Of a stretch of DNA of 64,000 nucleotides, positions 35,264 to 44,767 are shown in pieces. The stretch's first letter is position 1; each line of letters begins with the position of its first letter. The translations under genes and the position numbers were made by a program. Source of the DNA: Thermococcus sp. (GTDB taxonomy: Archaea; Methanobacteriota_B; Thermococci; Thermococcales; Thermococcaceae); assembly GCA_027075325.1 (NCBI GenBank), contig JALTBN010000026.1, positions 54,068-118,067 of the forward strand, in the 5' to 3' direction. The notes below the pieces were generated by a model, which did no database searches, had not been told where the DNA came from, and saw only the letters and a list, made by a program, of their open reading frames with translations.

Positions 35264-35677
35264 TTGGTAGAGATAATCCACTGCAGGGGCCACGAAAATG
35301 TAAAGGCCACTCACCGCTCCACCCTGGAGTTCACCAAGGAGGACTACCTAACGCCGAGGGGTGACTGCATAATCTGCGTCTCGGCGGACAAAGGCATAAC
35401 CGACCTGAGCGAGGAGTTCAAGGAAGCCCTTAGGGAGGGGAAAAAGCTCCTGATACAGATTAGAGTGGGCGATCTCGTGGATGAGATAACGGCCGAGGGG
35501 AGCCCGGATCTAATACTCGACCACCCCCACTCAATGGTCGTGAGGAAGAGCACCTACATAGACGCGAGGACGCTGGCGATAAGGGCCAGCAAGGCAGCGA
35601 AAGACATTGACAGAAGGATAGTAAAGCTGCTGAAGGATCCAGGGACCGAGGCTGAGATCGTGCTGACAGTGGAGTGA
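35264..35677 (+). CDS. DUF371 family protein
   Basis: The DUF371 text begins VEIIHCRGHENVKATHRSTL and includes YLTPRGDCII and VSADKGI. TTG at 35264 starts exactly where homologous proteins begin, right behind GAGGGGTGA. The only in-frame ATG (35219) lies inside tdk and would add 15 unrelated residues. 137 residues, conserved archaeal protein of unknown function, often beside nucleotide metabolism genes. Confidence 0.8.
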   Translation: MVEIIHCRGHENVKATHRSTLEFTKEDYLTPRGDCIICVSADKGITDLSEEFKEALREGKKLLIQIRVGDLVDEITAEGSPDLILDHPHSMVVRKSTYIDARTLAIRASKAAKDIDRRIVKLLKDPGTEAEIVLTVE

Positions 35678-35706
35678 GCAACAGGAGACCCGGAACGGCC
35701 ATATCA

Positions 35707-36669
35707 TCAAATGGGGGTCTGTTCGTTACCCCCGGTTTCCTCCTCCTTTGTCCCATCTACCTCAGAGTTCGAAGGTTTCTCCTCCTCAGAAAGTTTTTCT
35801 CTGGTGAGAACACCGAAGAGGGCCTGTCTTTCCACGTCAGAAACCATATCGGAGAAGCCTTCACGCGGAAACTCCCGGAGCAGGATTGAGTACTCCCGTT
35901 TGTCCAGCGTCTTTTCGTCCACGACAACGAGGAGGAGAGAACGGTGGAGCAGCACATAATCCTTCAGGGACGTCAGGAACTTAATAAGGCCCTTAAAGTC
36001 ATTGTGGAGCAACAGGAACTCAAGGCCATCGATGATAACCAGGGAACCCGGACCGTACTTCTCAAGGAACCTTATAAGGGAGCCCTGGATAACATGGAGC
36101 TTCGCCGGATCAGCCGAATTCTCCCCTTCCACCCTGCTGAGCCAGAGCTGGAGATCGAACTCATCACAGCCCTTCGGTGTTTTGCTCCTGCCAACGTAGG
36201 CCCTTCCACGGGCACGGGTGCACAGGGGACCGATTTTCTCCAGCTCGGATGGGGAAATGGTGAAAGCACCGGAAGGCACTCCTGGGGCCTTGTTATCCCC
36301 TTCAGGCTCCTCTGAAGATGAGGTGGATTCACTGCTGGGAGAGACAGCCGGTAAGACCTCTTCAGCTCCAGTTAGAGATGTGGACCAGGCCAGCTTCATA
36401 TAAAAGAAGATAGCTGTCATTATAACAACGTAGGACGCGGTGAAAAAAGTGGCCATGAGAGGCCAGAGGGAGGCGGATGTGAGGGAGTCCGCTACGGCAG
36501 ATACGCTGGCGACAGTCGTTAAAATCGAAGAGACAAGAGTCATCAGGGCCAGTTTCCTGGCCAACCTGCCCCGGAACCTGGTATAGTAGACTAAAGCCTC
36601 ATAGACCATGAACAGCGAAACAAGCAGTATAATCACTCCAGCAGCGAATCCCAGTGGGTTAATGAGCAT
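35707..36669 (-). CDS. DUF835 membrane protein
   Basis: 320 residues, ATG 36669 after GGGGGGTATC. Three or four N-terminal membrane helices (GFAAGVIILLVSLFMVYEAL; LALMTLVSSILTTVASVSAV; TFFTASYVVIMTAIFFYM), a polar Ser/Glu linker, and a DUF835 domain (GRAYVGRSKTPKG, GSLVIIDGLEFLLLHNDF, YVLLHRSLLLVVVD) that resembles a reduced RecA-like signalling ATPase fold seen in archaeal sensor proteins. Ends in an acidic tail. Divergent from oadA. Likely a small membrane sensor; ligand unknown. Confidence 0.8.
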   Translation of the reverse strand: MLINPLGFAAGVIILLVSLFMVYEALVYYTRFRGRLARKLALMTLVSSILTTVASVSAVADSLTSASLWPLMATFFTASYVVIMTAIFFYMKLAWSTSLTGAEEVLPAVSPSSESTSSSEEPEGDNKAPGVPSGAFTISPSELEKIGPLCTRARGRAYVGRSKTPKGCDEFDLQLWLSRVEGENSADPAKLHVIQGSLIRFLEKYGPGSLVIIDGLEFLLLHNDFKGLIKFLTSLKDYVLLHRSLLLVVVDEKTLDKREYSILLREFPREGFSDMVSDVERQALFGVLTREKLSEEEKPSNSEVDGTKEEETGGNEQTPI

Positions 36670-36762
36670 GATACCCCCCGATTAAGTTCTTCCCCAAAAT
36701 ACTTAAACGTTCCCCCTAGAGGTTTTGGATATACCGCAGTCAAGAGAAATGGGTGAGAAACA

Positions 36763-38535
36763 ATGGCAATCGTCAACATTGTGGACACAACCTTTAGGGA
36801 CGCTCACCAGTCTCTCATAGCAACGCGCCTCCAGACGGAGGACATGCTAAAGATAGCCGAGAAGATGGACAGGATAGGATTCTACTCCATGGAGGTCTGG
36901 GGAGGCGCCACCTTTGACGTGTGCATCCGCTACCTCAATGAAGACCCCTGGGAGAGGCTCAGGCTCCTTAGAGAGCACATAAGGAAGACCAAGCTCCAGA
37001 TGCTGCTCAGGGGTCAGAACGTAGTCGGTTACAGGCACTATCCAGACGACGTGGTTGAGCGCTTTGTGGAACTGGCCCACAAGAACGGAATCGACATATT
37101 CCGGGTTTTTGATGCACTCAACGACGTCAGGAACATGGAGGTAGCCATAAGGAAGGCCAAGGAGGTTGGTGCCGAGGTCCAAGGCGCGATAGCGTACACG
37201 ACAGGGAAGGTCTTCACGCTCGAGTACTACATGGAGAAGGTCGAGGAACTGCTAAAGCTCGACGTCGATGTGATAACCATAAAGGACATGGCCGGCCTTC
37301 TGACGCCGTGGAAGGCCTACGAGCTGGTCAGCGAGATAAAGGAGCGCTACGGGGTTCCAGTCAACGTTCACACTCACTCCACAACGGGGATGGCGGTGGC
37401 AACCTACCTCAAGGCAAGCGAGGCCGGGGCCGACTTCATAGACACCGCCATAAGCCCGCTCGCCTTCGGAACTGCCCAGCCGGGCATACAGACCATATGG
37501 CATGCCCTTCCTGAGGCCGTTGGAAGCCACCTCGACCGCGAGCTGATCCACGAGGTGTCGCGCTACCTCAAAAAGCTTCTGGACGAGAAGTACTCCGGTC
37601 TGCTCCACAAAGAAACGCTAATGGTCAACCCCTACGTCCTCAAGTACCAGGTTCCCGGTGGAATGTACTCCAACCTCATAAGCCAGCTCAAGGAGATGAA
37701 AGCTTTGGACAGGCTCCAGGAGGTCCTTGAGGAGATACCGCGCGTGAGGGAAGACCTCGGCTGGCCGCCGCTCGTAACCCCGACCAGTCAGATAGTCGGC
37801 ACTCAAGCGGTTCTCAACGTCCTCTTCGGGCGCTATGAGAGAATAACCGAGGAGGTCAAGAACTACATCAAGGGCCTTTACGGCAGACCGCCGGCGGAGA
37901 TAAACCCCGAGCTTAAGGCAAAGGTGCTTGGAGATGAGGAGCCGATAAGCGTGAGGCCGGGTGAGCTCCTTGAGCCCACGCTGGATAAGTGCAGGGAGGA
38001 GCTTGAGGAGCTTGGAGTAGGGAAGGAGGAGGACGTTCTCACATACTGCCTCTTCCCGCAGGTGGCCAGGGAGTTCTTTGAGAGGAGGAAGGCCGGAAGA
38101 AAGGTCTTGCCAATGCCGCCGAGCGCCCAGAAGTTCAAGCTCTACGTAAACGGCGTCGAGTTCGAGGTAGGCCTTGAGGGCGTTGACCTGAGCGCGCTGA
38201 AGTACCTGCCCCAGATAGCAGCTACTGGTGTGACATCAACTGCCCCTGTCCAAGTTTCAACGCCAGTCCCGGCCGCTACTCCCGCCCCAGCGCCGGCAGC
38301 GCCGACTCCGGTTCCGGCTGGGGAGGGTGTTGTTACGGCACCGATGCCGGGTAAGATTCTGAGAATACTCGTTAAGGAAGGCGAGAGCATTAAAACGGGA
38401 CAGGGACTCCTCGTGCTTGAGGCAATGAAGATGGAAAACGAGATTCCAGCACCGAAGGATGGCGTGATCAAGAAAATCCACGTCAAGGAAGGCGACACCG
38501 TGAACACAGGAGACCCGCTCATGGAAATTGAGTGA
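36763..38535 (+). CDS. Biotin-dependent oxaloacetate decarboxylase alpha / pyruvate carboxylase B subunit
   Basis: 590 residues, ATG after GGGTGAGAAACA. HMGL-like TIM barrel at the N-terminus (VDTTFRDAHQSLIATRLQT, metal-binding HTHSTTGMA), conserved carboxylase domain in the middle, Pro/Ala linker (PVPAATPAPAPAAPTP) and a C-terminal biotinyl domain with EAMKMENEI, the biotinylated lysine motif. This carboxyltransferase subunit could belong to a Na+-pumping decarboxylase or to pyruvate carboxylase; partner subunits are not in the window, so I leave the gene symbol blank. Confidence 0.9.
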   Translation: MAIVNIVDTTFRDAHQSLIATRLQTEDMLKIAEKMDRIGFYSMEVWGGATFDVCIRYLNEDPWERLRLLREHIRKTKLQMLLRGQNVVGYRHYPDDVVERFVELAHKNGIDIFRVFDALNDVRNMEVAIRKAKEVGAEVQGAIAYTTGKVFTLEYYMEKVEELLKLDVDVITIKDMAGLLTPWKAYELVSEIKERYGVPVNVHTHSTTGMAVATYLKASEAGADFIDTAISPLAFGTAQPGIQTIWHALPEAVGSHLDRELIHEVSRYLKKLLDEKYSGLLHKETLMVNPYVLKYQVPGGMYSNLISQLKEMKALDRLQEVLEEIPRVREDLGWPPLVTPTSQIVGTQAVLNVLFGRYERITEEVKNYIKGLYGRPPAEINPELKAKVLGDEEPISVRPGELLEPTLDKCREELEELGVGKEEDVLTYCLFPQVAREFFERRKAGRKVLPMPPSAQKFKLYVNGVEFEVGLEGVDLSALKYLPQIAATGVTSTAPVQVSTPVPAATPAPAPAAPTPVPAGEGVVTAPMPGKILRILVKEGESIKTGQGLLVLEAMKMENEIPAPKDGVIKKIHVKEGDTVNTGDPLMEIE

Positions 38536-38536
38536 G

Positions 38537-39118
38537 TTACTCCTCTTTTTTCCCGTTTATCAGTGTTATATCCTCGAAGAAGACGTGCCTCTTGGCGACA
38601 ACTTTGGCGGTTAATCCGACTTTTTTCAATCTTTTGATGGTTTCTTCCACTCCCGTTATCGAGCTCTGGACTATCTGAACAACTCCGCCCCGTTTGAGAT
38701 AGTCCGGCACCTCCCGGATGAACCTATCTAGGACTTCCCGCCCGGTTTTACCTCCAACGAGGGCCAGATCAATGGGCTCCTCAGGCTCGCCCGGCAGGTA
38801 GGGTGCGTTGAAGGTTATCACGTCAAACTTTCCGGAAACGTTCTCAAAGAGGTCGCTTAGCCTAAACTCGACGTTTTGGATCCCGTTCAGCCGGGCGTTA
38901 TCTTTAGCCAGCTCGACCGCAATCGGGTTTAGGTCGACCCCGAGAACGAACTTTGCCTTCCTCGCCATCAGGAGCGCTATCAAACCTGTTCCCGTACCCA
39001 CATCCAAGGCAACATCTCCTTCCTTAACCGCAAGGTTCTCCGCGAGAAGGAAAGTATCCTCAGCCGGCTCGTACACCTGTGGATGGAGCTTGACGTTAAG
39101 GCCGTAGTAAACCGGCAT
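38537..39118 (-). CDS. HemK/PrmC-family N5-glutamine methyltransferase
   Basis: 193 residues from ATG 39118 (GGTG seven bases upstream). SAM-binding DVGTGTGLIALLMA, acidic loop GVDLNPIAVELA, and catalytic NAPYLP (the NPPY-type motif of N5-glutamine methylases). Length fits the short archaeal HemK2/Mtq2 form that methylates the GGQ glutamine of release factor aRF1. It converges with oadA and is last in the ribosomal/RNA polymerase gene string. Confidence 0.85.
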   Translation of the reverse strand: MPVYYGLNVKLHPQVYEPAEDTFLLAENLAVKEGDVALDVGTGTGLIALLMARKAKFVLGVDLNPIAVELAKDNARLNGIQNVEFRLSDLFENVSGKFDVITFNAPYLPGEPEEPIDLALVGGKTGREVLDRFIREVPDYLKRGGVVQIVQSSITGVEETIKRLKKVGLTAKVVAKRHVFFEDITLINGKKEE

Positions 39119-39169
39119 GGACAACACCGGAAGACTCAGAAAAGCGGAGTATTGGAAGGGAAAAGGAAA

Positions 39170-39346
39170 TCACTTCCTCTTCCACTCGGTGTAGCCGCAG
39201 CGGCCGCAGCTCCAGCGGTCCTTATGCTCGGCCATGAAGACGCCGGGACCGCAGCGCGGGCAGAACTTGCCCTTCCTCTTAACCTTTCCGCCCTGAACCT
39301 CGTACATCTTCCACTTCTGGCTGGTCCTCTTCTTTCCCTTGGCCAT
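39170..39346 (-). CDS. rps27ae: Ribosomal protein eS31 (S27ae)
   Basis: 58 residues, ATG 39346 after GAGGTGGTTTAG. Sequence [20 protein letters not shown] then a zinc ribbon CPRCGPGVF...CGRCGYTEW. No ubiquitin part, as in other archaea. Placed directly behind rps24e, the standard archaeal pairing. Confidence 0.95.
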   Translation of the reverse strand: MAKGKKRTSQKWKMYEVQGGKVKRKGKFCPRCGPGVFMAEHKDRWSCGRCGYTEWKRK

Positions 39347-39356
39347 CTAAACCACC

Positions 39357-39653
39357 TCACTCCTCCTTCTTCTCGATGAGGCCTTCCCTGAGGAGAATGT
39401 ACTCTGGCTCTATGTAGAGCATCCTCTCCCTGGTCTCGTAGGCCTTGGCGTAGCCCTTGCTGACGTGGCTTCCGAAGTAGCTCCTTATGTACTGGACGAC
39501 GGTCGTGTTGGCGTCGAGGTCGAGCATGGCGGCGAGCTTACCCTTGACGTCGGCCCTGCTGGGCGTTGGCTCCCCCTCGTGGAGCACGTCAAAGTATATC
39601 TCCTTCCTTCCGAGGAGCTTGTTCTCCTTAATCTCGGTAACCTTAATCTCCAT
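39357..39653 (-). CDS. rps24e: Ribosomal protein eS24
   Basis: 98 residues from ATG 39653 behind GGAGGTGGTTCACG. Reads [20 protein letters not shown] and [20 protein letters not shown], typical S24e. Overlaps the end of the DUF359 gene by 11 bases, so it is translated in a coupled way. Confidence 0.95.
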   Translation of the reverse strand: MEIKVTEIKENKLLGRKEIYFDVLHEGEPTPSRADVKGKLAAMLDLDANTTVVQYIRSYFGSHVSKGYAKAYETRERMLYIEPEYILLREGLIEKKEE

Positions 39654-40182
39654 CGTGAACCACCTCCATCTTAGAGAGTATCCGCGCACACCTGCGCTTG
39701 CATTCGGGTGTTACCTTTATAAGCACTACCCCCTCGTCGGGCTGGCCGTAAAGGACGAGCGAACCGAGGGGAGCGTAGAGGACCGCTGGAATCGCGGCCA
39801 GGTCTTCCTCGCCGTTTACCTTTACCTGAACCCGCCTTCCGCGGAGGGCAATCTCAACCCCCTTTCGGAGGGCGTTTAATAAAGCTTTCGTTACCGTCCC
39901 CGGAGGATTCTTAACGGTCAGAAAAACGGCACTCGAACTGACCTCTGGAGAGTACTCCCTCCGCTTTGTCCTGTGATCGTAGACGGCGACGTCCGGCTCA
40001 ATCCCAAGTCTCAGGACGTTTTCGGTAACGACGTCACCAACCGTTATGATGAATGGATCACTCTCAAGAACCGGCTTCAGCCGGAGGTAGGGCTCCGGAA
40101 TCTCACCTCTAACCAACTCACCGAGGGGTTCCTTAAGCTCACCGCGAAGCTCAGGGGTTAAAAGGAAGTAGAAGCCGGACAT
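39643..40182 (-). CDS. GTP-dependent dephospho-CoA kinase (DUF359)
   Basis: 179 residues, start ATG 40182 two bases after the spt4 stop. Matches the DUF359/UPF0218 family: [68 protein letters not shown]. In T. kodakarensis this family carries out the last step of CoA biosynthesis using GTP. Its position inside the rpo7-spt4-rps24e string is the usual archaeal context. Confidence 0.9.
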   Translation of the reverse strand: MSGFYFLLTPELRGELKEPLGELVRGEIPEPYLRLKPVLESDPFIITVGDVVTENVLRLGIEPDVAVYDHRTKRREYSPEVSSSAVFLTVKNPPGTVTKALLNALRKGVEIALRGRRVQVKVNGEEDLAAIPAVLYAPLGSLVLYGQPDEGVVLIKVTPECKRRCARILSKMEVVHDGD

Positions 40183-40183
40183 A

Positions 40184-40372
40184 TCATCTCACGCGGATTG
40201 CGTATTTACCCGGAACCGTGACTCCGAGGGCCTTGGCTATTCTGCTGTTTTCCGGGTCGATGATTATAACGAGGTCGAACCACTCGTCGCTGAGGTCTCT
40301 GCTTCCGCAGACCGGACAGCGGTCCTCCGTGGTTATGTAGTGGCAGTGCCTGCACGCCCTCTCCTTCGCCAT
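40184..40372 (-). CDS. spt4: Transcription elongation factor Spt4 (RpoE'')
   Basis: 62 residues. Zinc ribbon ACRHCHYITTEDRCPVCGSR, then SDEWFDLVIIIDPENSRIAK. Forms the Spt4-Spt5 clamp factor with the spt5 product encoded at 56264. Starts two bases after rpo7 stops. Confidence 0.95.
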   Translation of the reverse strand: MAKERACRHCHYITTEDRCPVCGSRDLSDEWFDLVIIIDPENSRIAKALGVTVPGKYAIRVR

Positions 40373-40374
40373 GA

Positions 40375-40935
40375 TCAGGCCTCCTTCTCCTTGCGCTTCT
40401 CCTTCTCAATCCAGTCCCTCTTTCCAAGGCCGGGCTGACGCATTGTCAATCCTATCTTGTTCTCCCTGATGACGCGGCTCTTAATGCTTATGGCTATGAT
40501 CCTTGCCCTGACCTCGTCGCCGAGTTTCAGGGTTCTGTTGGTCTCCTTGCCGAGGAACTGCTTGTTCTTCTCGTCGAAAACAACGTAGTCGTCCATGAGC
40601 TGGCTGATGTGAACGAGACCGTCAACCGGCCCGATTCTGATGAAGGCGCCGTATGGGGCCACGTCGATTACCTCTCCCTCAACGACCTCGTGCATCTCCG
40701 GCTTCCAGACGAGGACATTGAAGACCACTTCATGATATGTCGCGCCGTCGCCGGGGACTATCGTACCCTCCCCAACCTCTTCGACTTCCAGCACCGCCAG
40801 AACAACACCGTCGTCCCTGTCGTAGATGCCCTCGTACGTGCTTCGGAGAACCTCTTTGGCGGCCTCCTTTGGATCCATGGTGAACATTCTCGGCGGAATC
40901 CTGACGACGTCCTTAACCTTCAGGAGCCTGTACAT
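40375..40935 (-). CDS. rpo7: RNA polymerase subunit Rpo7 (RpoE')
   Basis: 186 residues from ATG 40935, seven bases after GGAGG; the longer frame starting at 40950 lacks a ribosome site. Tip domain (MYRLLKVKDVVRIPPRMF) and an S1-type OB fold (APYGAFIRIGPVDGLVHISQ) for nascent RNA binding. Forms the polymerase stalk with Rpo4. Basic tail KEKRKEKEA. Confidence 0.95.
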   Translation of the reverse strand: MYRLLKVKDVVRIPPRMFTMDPKEAAKEVLRSTYEGIYDRDDGVVLAVLEVEEVGEGTIVPGDGATYHEVVFNVLVWKPEMHEVVEGEVIDVAPYGAFIRIGPVDGLVHISQLMDDYVVFDEKNKQFLGKETNRTLKLGDEVRARIIAISIKSRVIRENKIGLTMRQPGLGKRDWIEKEKRKEKEA

Positions 40936-40965
40936 GTCCTGGCCTCCCAAAAGGATGAAGGAGGA

Positions 40966-41502
40966 TCATTCCTCCTTTCCAAACTTCTTCTTGTAGAGCT
41001 CGATTGCCCTCAGTATCTCCCTCTTGGCCTCCTCGGCGTTGCCCCAGCCCTCGACCTGGGTGGTCTTGCCCTGGAGTTCCTTGTACCTCCTGAAGAAGTG
41101 GGCTATCTCGTCGAGGAAGGCCTTTGGCACGTCGTCGATGTCCTTCCAGTCCTCGAAGTACGGGTCCTCTGCCGGGACGGCTAAGACCTTCCAGTCCTTG
41201 TCTCCGCTGTCATTCATCTTCATTATGCCAATGGGCCTACTCTCGATGAGGGTCAGCGGGTAAACGGGCTCGCGCATTATGACCATTATGTCAAAGGGAT
41301 CTCCGTCGTCGTAGTAGGTCTGCGGGATTATTCCGTAGTCGACCGGGTAGAAGAACGGGCTGTAGAGCACTCTATCGAGCTTTATAAGGCCGGTCTTCTT
41401 GTCAAGCTCGTACTTGTTCCTGCTTCCCTTTGGTATCTCTATAACTGCGTTGACAACCTCCGGAACGTTCGGTCCAGGCTCCACATCGTGGAACGGGTTC
41501 AT
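40966..41502 (-). CDS. ppa: Inorganic pyrophosphatase
   Basis: 178 residues. Family I pyrophosphatase: [39 protein letters not shown] (metal ligands D..D), and [10 protein letters not shown]. Normal length. First gene of the leftward string; ATG 41502 after GAGGTGGTTAGAG. Confidence 0.95.
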   Translation of the reverse strand: MNPFHDVEPGPNVPEVVNAVIEIPKGSRNKYELDKKTGLIKLDRVLYSPFFYPVDYGIIPQTYYDDGDPFDIMVIMREPVYPLTLIESRPIGIMKMNDSGDKDWKVLAVPAEDPYFEDWKDIDDVPKAFLDEIAHFFRRYKELQGKTTQVEGWGNAEEAKREILRAIELYKKKFGKEE

Positions 41503-41559
41503 CTCTAACCACCTCTTACTTCTCTTTAGAAAACCACTAAGTTAGCTTTTGAAGAGTGC

Positions 41560-41567
41560 TTTTAAAG
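41560..41567 (-). promoter_or_regulatory. TATA box of the ppa-rpo7-spt4 operon
   Basis: CTTTAAAA on the minus strand, about 60 bases upstream of the ppa start. The interval 41503-41600 is otherwise non-coding. Confidence 0.45.
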
Positions 41568-41609
41568 TTGTTGGTTAAAAGAACCTAAAAAAGGTAAAGG
41601 AGGGGGACC

Positions 41610-42596
41610 TCAGCTGGCCCTTTTTCTTCTGTACTCGTAAACCACTTCCCCATCGAGTATCGCGTAGATATCCCTGTCGCCTTCAACGTAGTGAACTATA
41701 GGCTTGTCCACCAGGTCAAATACCTTCTCAAGATCCTCAACCGATTCAAGGGTCACCGGGTCGGTTGACCCTGCATCACTCGGAACCCCATCCACAACGA
41801 ACTTCCTCAGGCCCTTCATCGCATCCCCGGTCTTTTTCTCCCTGCGGGTGTATGCGAATCCCAGTGGGGGCACCAGAAAGAGCAGTGCCATCGCCGGAAA
41901 AAGCGTTCTGCCCTCAGATACCTCTATTCCCCTGCCGGCAAATTTCATTCTGTGAACCGTGGTATTGGTGTGCCTATCCACTTTTTTGTAATCCTTTGCG
42001 GGATCGGTAAACCTCAACATGCCTGAAGTGTCAGTGGTTAGAGACACCTTATGCACGAAAGGCGCCCTTCCCGGCACATTAACCTCGACCAGCAGGTAAG
42101 TGTCCCCGCTGGCACGGTAGAGGCCCGTCCCCTGCCGAACCGCGTCGAGGTCGCTCTCCAGCTCCCCAACATCGAAAGTCACCGGGAGGGAGAAGGAACC
42201 TGAAAACTCCCCGTTCCATGATTCCCGCGTTGTGTTCTTCAGGTAGACGCGCTTCTTGTTGGAGGTAACGTAATAATCGGTCCTGAGAAACGCCTTGTAC
42301 TTACCTTCTGCCCCTGGGGTCGCAACGTAACTGTAGCTGCCGTTTATCACTTGGGTTATTTTCCTAGGGTAGTAAGTCAGGCTCGTTCCGTTCCGGTAGA
42401 CGGACTCATTGGAGAACAGCCCCGTATGGGTAAGCTCTCCCCTCTCAGTATAACTGGTCTCGTAGGTAACTTTTGTTGTAACTGGCCGGGTCGAATAGGC
42501 GACCGCGGAGTACGCCCCAAAAAGAAGGGCAAGGCCGATAAAAACAGCCATTATCATCTTGACGGCATCATTTCTGCTAATAGAAAATTTCCTCAT
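41610..42596 (-). CDS. DUF5305-type membrane protein
   Basis: 328 residues, ATG 42596. N-terminal anchor (VKMIMAVFIGLALLFGAYSA), a long extracellular beta-rich domain (VTYETSYTERGELTHTGLFS, KITQVINGSYSYVA), and a second membrane helix about 235-255 (LFPAMALLFLVPPLGFAYT) before an ~85-residue cytosolic tail ending VVYEYRRKRAS. DUF5305 proteins accompany SipW-like signal peptidases in archaea. Here it follows the pilin-like genes and peptidase in the same direction and is probably the last gene of that operon. Confidence 0.75.
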   Translation of the reverse strand: MRKFSISRNDAVKMIMAVFIGLALLFGAYSAVAYSTRPVTTKVTYETSYTERGELTHTGLFSNESVYRNGTSLTYYPRKITQVINGSYSYVATPGAEGKYKAFLRTDYYVTSNKKRVYLKNTTRESWNGEFSGSFSLPVTFDVGELESDLDAVRQGTGLYRASGDTYLLVEVNVPGRAPFVHKVSLTTDTSGMLRFTDPAKDYKKVDRHTNTTVHRMKFAGRGIEVSEGRTLFPAMALLFLVPPLGFAYTRREKKTGDAMKGLRKFVVDGVPSDAGSTDPVTLESVEDLEKVFDLVDKPIVHYVEGDRDIYAILDGEVVYEYRRKRAS

Positions 42597-42654
42597 AGCT
42601 CAACACACTCCTTCTGAACGGCAATTTGGAAAAAGAAAAAGTACATTCTCATGA

Positions 42655-43608
42655 TCAATCATCCCCACCGCACGCTACAGAAACTTCAAGGCTGTTGCTA
42701 ACTATACCGTAGCCGACGATCTCTGCCCCGGTGTTCAGGCTGTAATCTCCGCAGGACGTGAACTCCTGCTGGTTCCCGTGGTTCACTCTCGTGAATATCG
42801 TCACGTTTAGGTATTCGCTTCCGCCGGCCGGAACAGTCACGTTCCACTCCATCTTGGTTGCTGGAGCTCCATGATGCCCTCCGTGTCCTCCTCCACAGTG
42901 GCAACATCCCCCAATGTTTGCCGGCCAGAACCGGTAGCTTCCAGCGCTTGAAGCTGTTTCAGAGAGACTAACGTTGAACTCGGCTGGAATTGTGTCTTTT
43001 ATCACCAGGCCAAGGTCCATACCCGTCGGGTTAGTTACCTTTATCTGAAACGTCCATTCCTGATATGTCTTCATTGGGATATCCGTGGTGTTCCCAGAAA
43101 GAAGTACCTTCTCAATCCGAGGATCACCCAGAACTACGAACTTCATGGGGCACACCGAGATAGAGGCCCCTCCCCCTTCCCAGGTTGCGTATACGTCCAC
43201 CGGAACCAGATACTCCCCAGGATCAACGCTTCCAGCAGAAACATGTCCCCTAAAAGTGTGTTCCTCCCCCGGACTCAGCGTTAGGGGACTACCCCCGTCG
43301 GTTTCCACAGACACGCCCAGTCCATCAGGTAAACCAGAATAGTCCGGATACAGGGCCACATCCACGTCCGTATCACCCGGAAGATTGTTCGTAATGTTCA
43401 ACGCATTAAAATCCATTTCCGAATTGGAAGTCACGAGTACAACCGCCGCGTACCCGTTCTCACACCCGAAACCCATGTACTCCTGATCATGGGGCACGAT
43501 GCTGACCGTTATCTCCCGTGTAGATTCATATTGCCTAAAGTTCCCGCTCGAGCCGGTGATGAGGAGGGCCCCCAGAACCAGTGCGGCGAGGATAAAAGCC
43601 ATTTTCAT
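42655..43608 (-). CDS. Secreted/surface protein with His-Cys-rich insert
   Basis: Start taken at ATG 43608 (GATGGTTGAT before it); ATG 43617 overlapping the peptidase stop is the alternative. About 317 residues: signal peptide (MAFILAALVLGALLITGSS) followed by NFRQYES, the same mature start (NFR.Y.S) as the two DUF1102 proteins. Two beta-sandwich domains of CARDB/DUF11 type (PTGMDLGLVIKDTIPAEFNV). An insert about residues 232-247 reads GGCCHCGGGHGGHHG and looks like a metal site. Probably processed by the adjacent signal peptidase and part of the fibre. Confidence 0.7.
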   Translation of the reverse strand: MKMAFILAALVLGALLITGSSGNFRQYESTREITVSIVPHDQEYMGFGCENGYAAVVLVTSNSEMDFNALNITNNLPGDTDVDVALYPDYSGLPDGLGVSVETDGGSPLTLSPGEEHTFRGHVSAGSVDPGEYLVPVDVYATWEGGGASISVCPMKFVVLGDPRIEKVLLSGNTTDIPMKTYQEWTFQIKVTNPTGMDLGLVIKDTIPAEFNVSLSETASSAGSYRFWPANIGGCCHCGGGHGGHHGAPATKMEWNVTVPAGGSEYLNVTIFTRVNHGNQQEFTSCGDYSLNTGAEIVGYGIVSNSLEVSVACGGDD

Positions 43609-43609
43609 A

Positions 43610-44689
43610 TCAACCATCTCCCATTAGTTTGGTTAGGAGGCTTCTCCTCCCAAGTCGAATTCTCAGGACGTCTCCCCTACCGATTCCAGCCAGGTAGTAA
43701 AACGTTACCAGTACCGCCGTCAGTTCCAGGGCGTACGCGACGAGCGGGAGGTAAGGGCTAATGTTGTAGAGCGGCCCGATAATCGCCGTGGGAAGCAGGG
43801 CGGGGTAGGCACGAACCTGGATTTCTTCCCTGTAAACCCGCGTATCCTCGGGGACGGAGACTCTCATACCAACTGTACGGGTTCCCCCGCCATTCACCGT
43901 GAACTCACGCTCCCCCAGAAGGGTCAGCCTGTTCCCCTTTGGCTCGATGAAGTAGTGGAACGGGTAAACTGCCCGGTTCTCAACGCTGAGGTTTTTCTCA
44001 AATGCTGTCCCTGGCAGGTGCCATCCTTCTCTCTGTCCCCCTGCAAGGGTGGAAGAGTACGAAAAGGTCAGGGTGCCCCATGAGGCTACAGTCACGAACA
44101 GAAAGCCGGCCACTATAAGTACGGAAATGGCCGCGTAAACCGTCCTTGCCCGGACCCTCAGGAATCTCTTCCTATGCCCGCCGTGTTTTCTCTCCTTCCC
44201 TTCGCTGGAGAAGGTTACGAGAACCCCTATGAGAAGCATGACCCCGATGGCATAAACGTTGGTTAGCTTGCTCCTCACGGACTCTATAATGGCACCTCCA
44301 CCGCGAACGACTAAGGGATGTCCCATGAAGGTTACGACACTGCCGGCCACATCATCCTTTCGGACTATGGGGTATGCCCCGTCCTGCTGGTCCGTTGCAA
44401 CGTTGTTGTCTCCCTTTGTAATGTATCCCCCGTCGACTACTGCGAATATCCTGTGAACCGTCCAGCCGTCTCTCCTGTGGAAGACCACGATGTCGCCGGC
44501 TTCACCTCCCTTTGAAAGGGGATTCATGAAAAAGAGATCCCCCTTGTTAATGGTCGGGGTCATGCTCTCCGAGTAGGCGTAGGATAACAGAACGGGTCTG
44601 TCGAGGAGGAAGCCCACTACCGAGGCAACGAGAACAATCAAGACTACAGCTGTGATGGTACCTTCAAGCAGTTTTTTCATCCTCAACAT
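43610..44689 (-). CDS. SipW-like signal peptidase I with extra surface domain
   Basis: 359 residues. Signal peptidase of the archaeal/ER (S26B) class: membrane helix, nucleophile Ser in YSESMTPTI, catalytic His in GWTVHRIFAVV, acidic TKGDNN. After a second membrane helix and basic linker, residues about 185-340 form a further membrane segment and an extracellular beta domain (RAVYPFHYFIEPKGNRLTLL), ending with a last helix. The extra domain distinguishes it from the housekeeping peptidase and fits a dedicated role on the substrates encoded on both sides. Start at 44689 or the in-frame ATG at 44680. Confidence 0.85.
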   Translation of the reverse strand: MLRMKKLLEGTITAVVLIVLVASVVGFLLDRPVLLSYAYSESMTPTINKGDLFFMNPLSKGGEAGDIVVFHRRDGWTVHRIFAVVDGGYITKGDNNVATDQQDGAYPIVRKDDVAGSVVTFMGHPLVVRGGGAIIESVRSKLTNVYAIGVMLLIGVLVTFSSEGKERKHGGHRKRFLRVRARTVYAAISVLIVAGFLFVTVASWGTLTFSYSSTLAGGQREGWHLPGTAFEKNLSVENRAVYPFHYFIEPKGNRLTLLGEREFTVNGGGTRTVGMRVSVPEDTRVYREEIQVRAYPALLPTAIIGPLYNISPYLPLVAYALELTAVLVTFYYLAGIGRGDVLRIRLGRRSLLTKLMGDG

Positions 44690-44767
44690 CCCATGTTTTT
44701 AAATCAATCATTCCACCATTAGGGATAAACAAAGACATGAAGTTGGGGCAAAGGCCCCGGAATGAAA

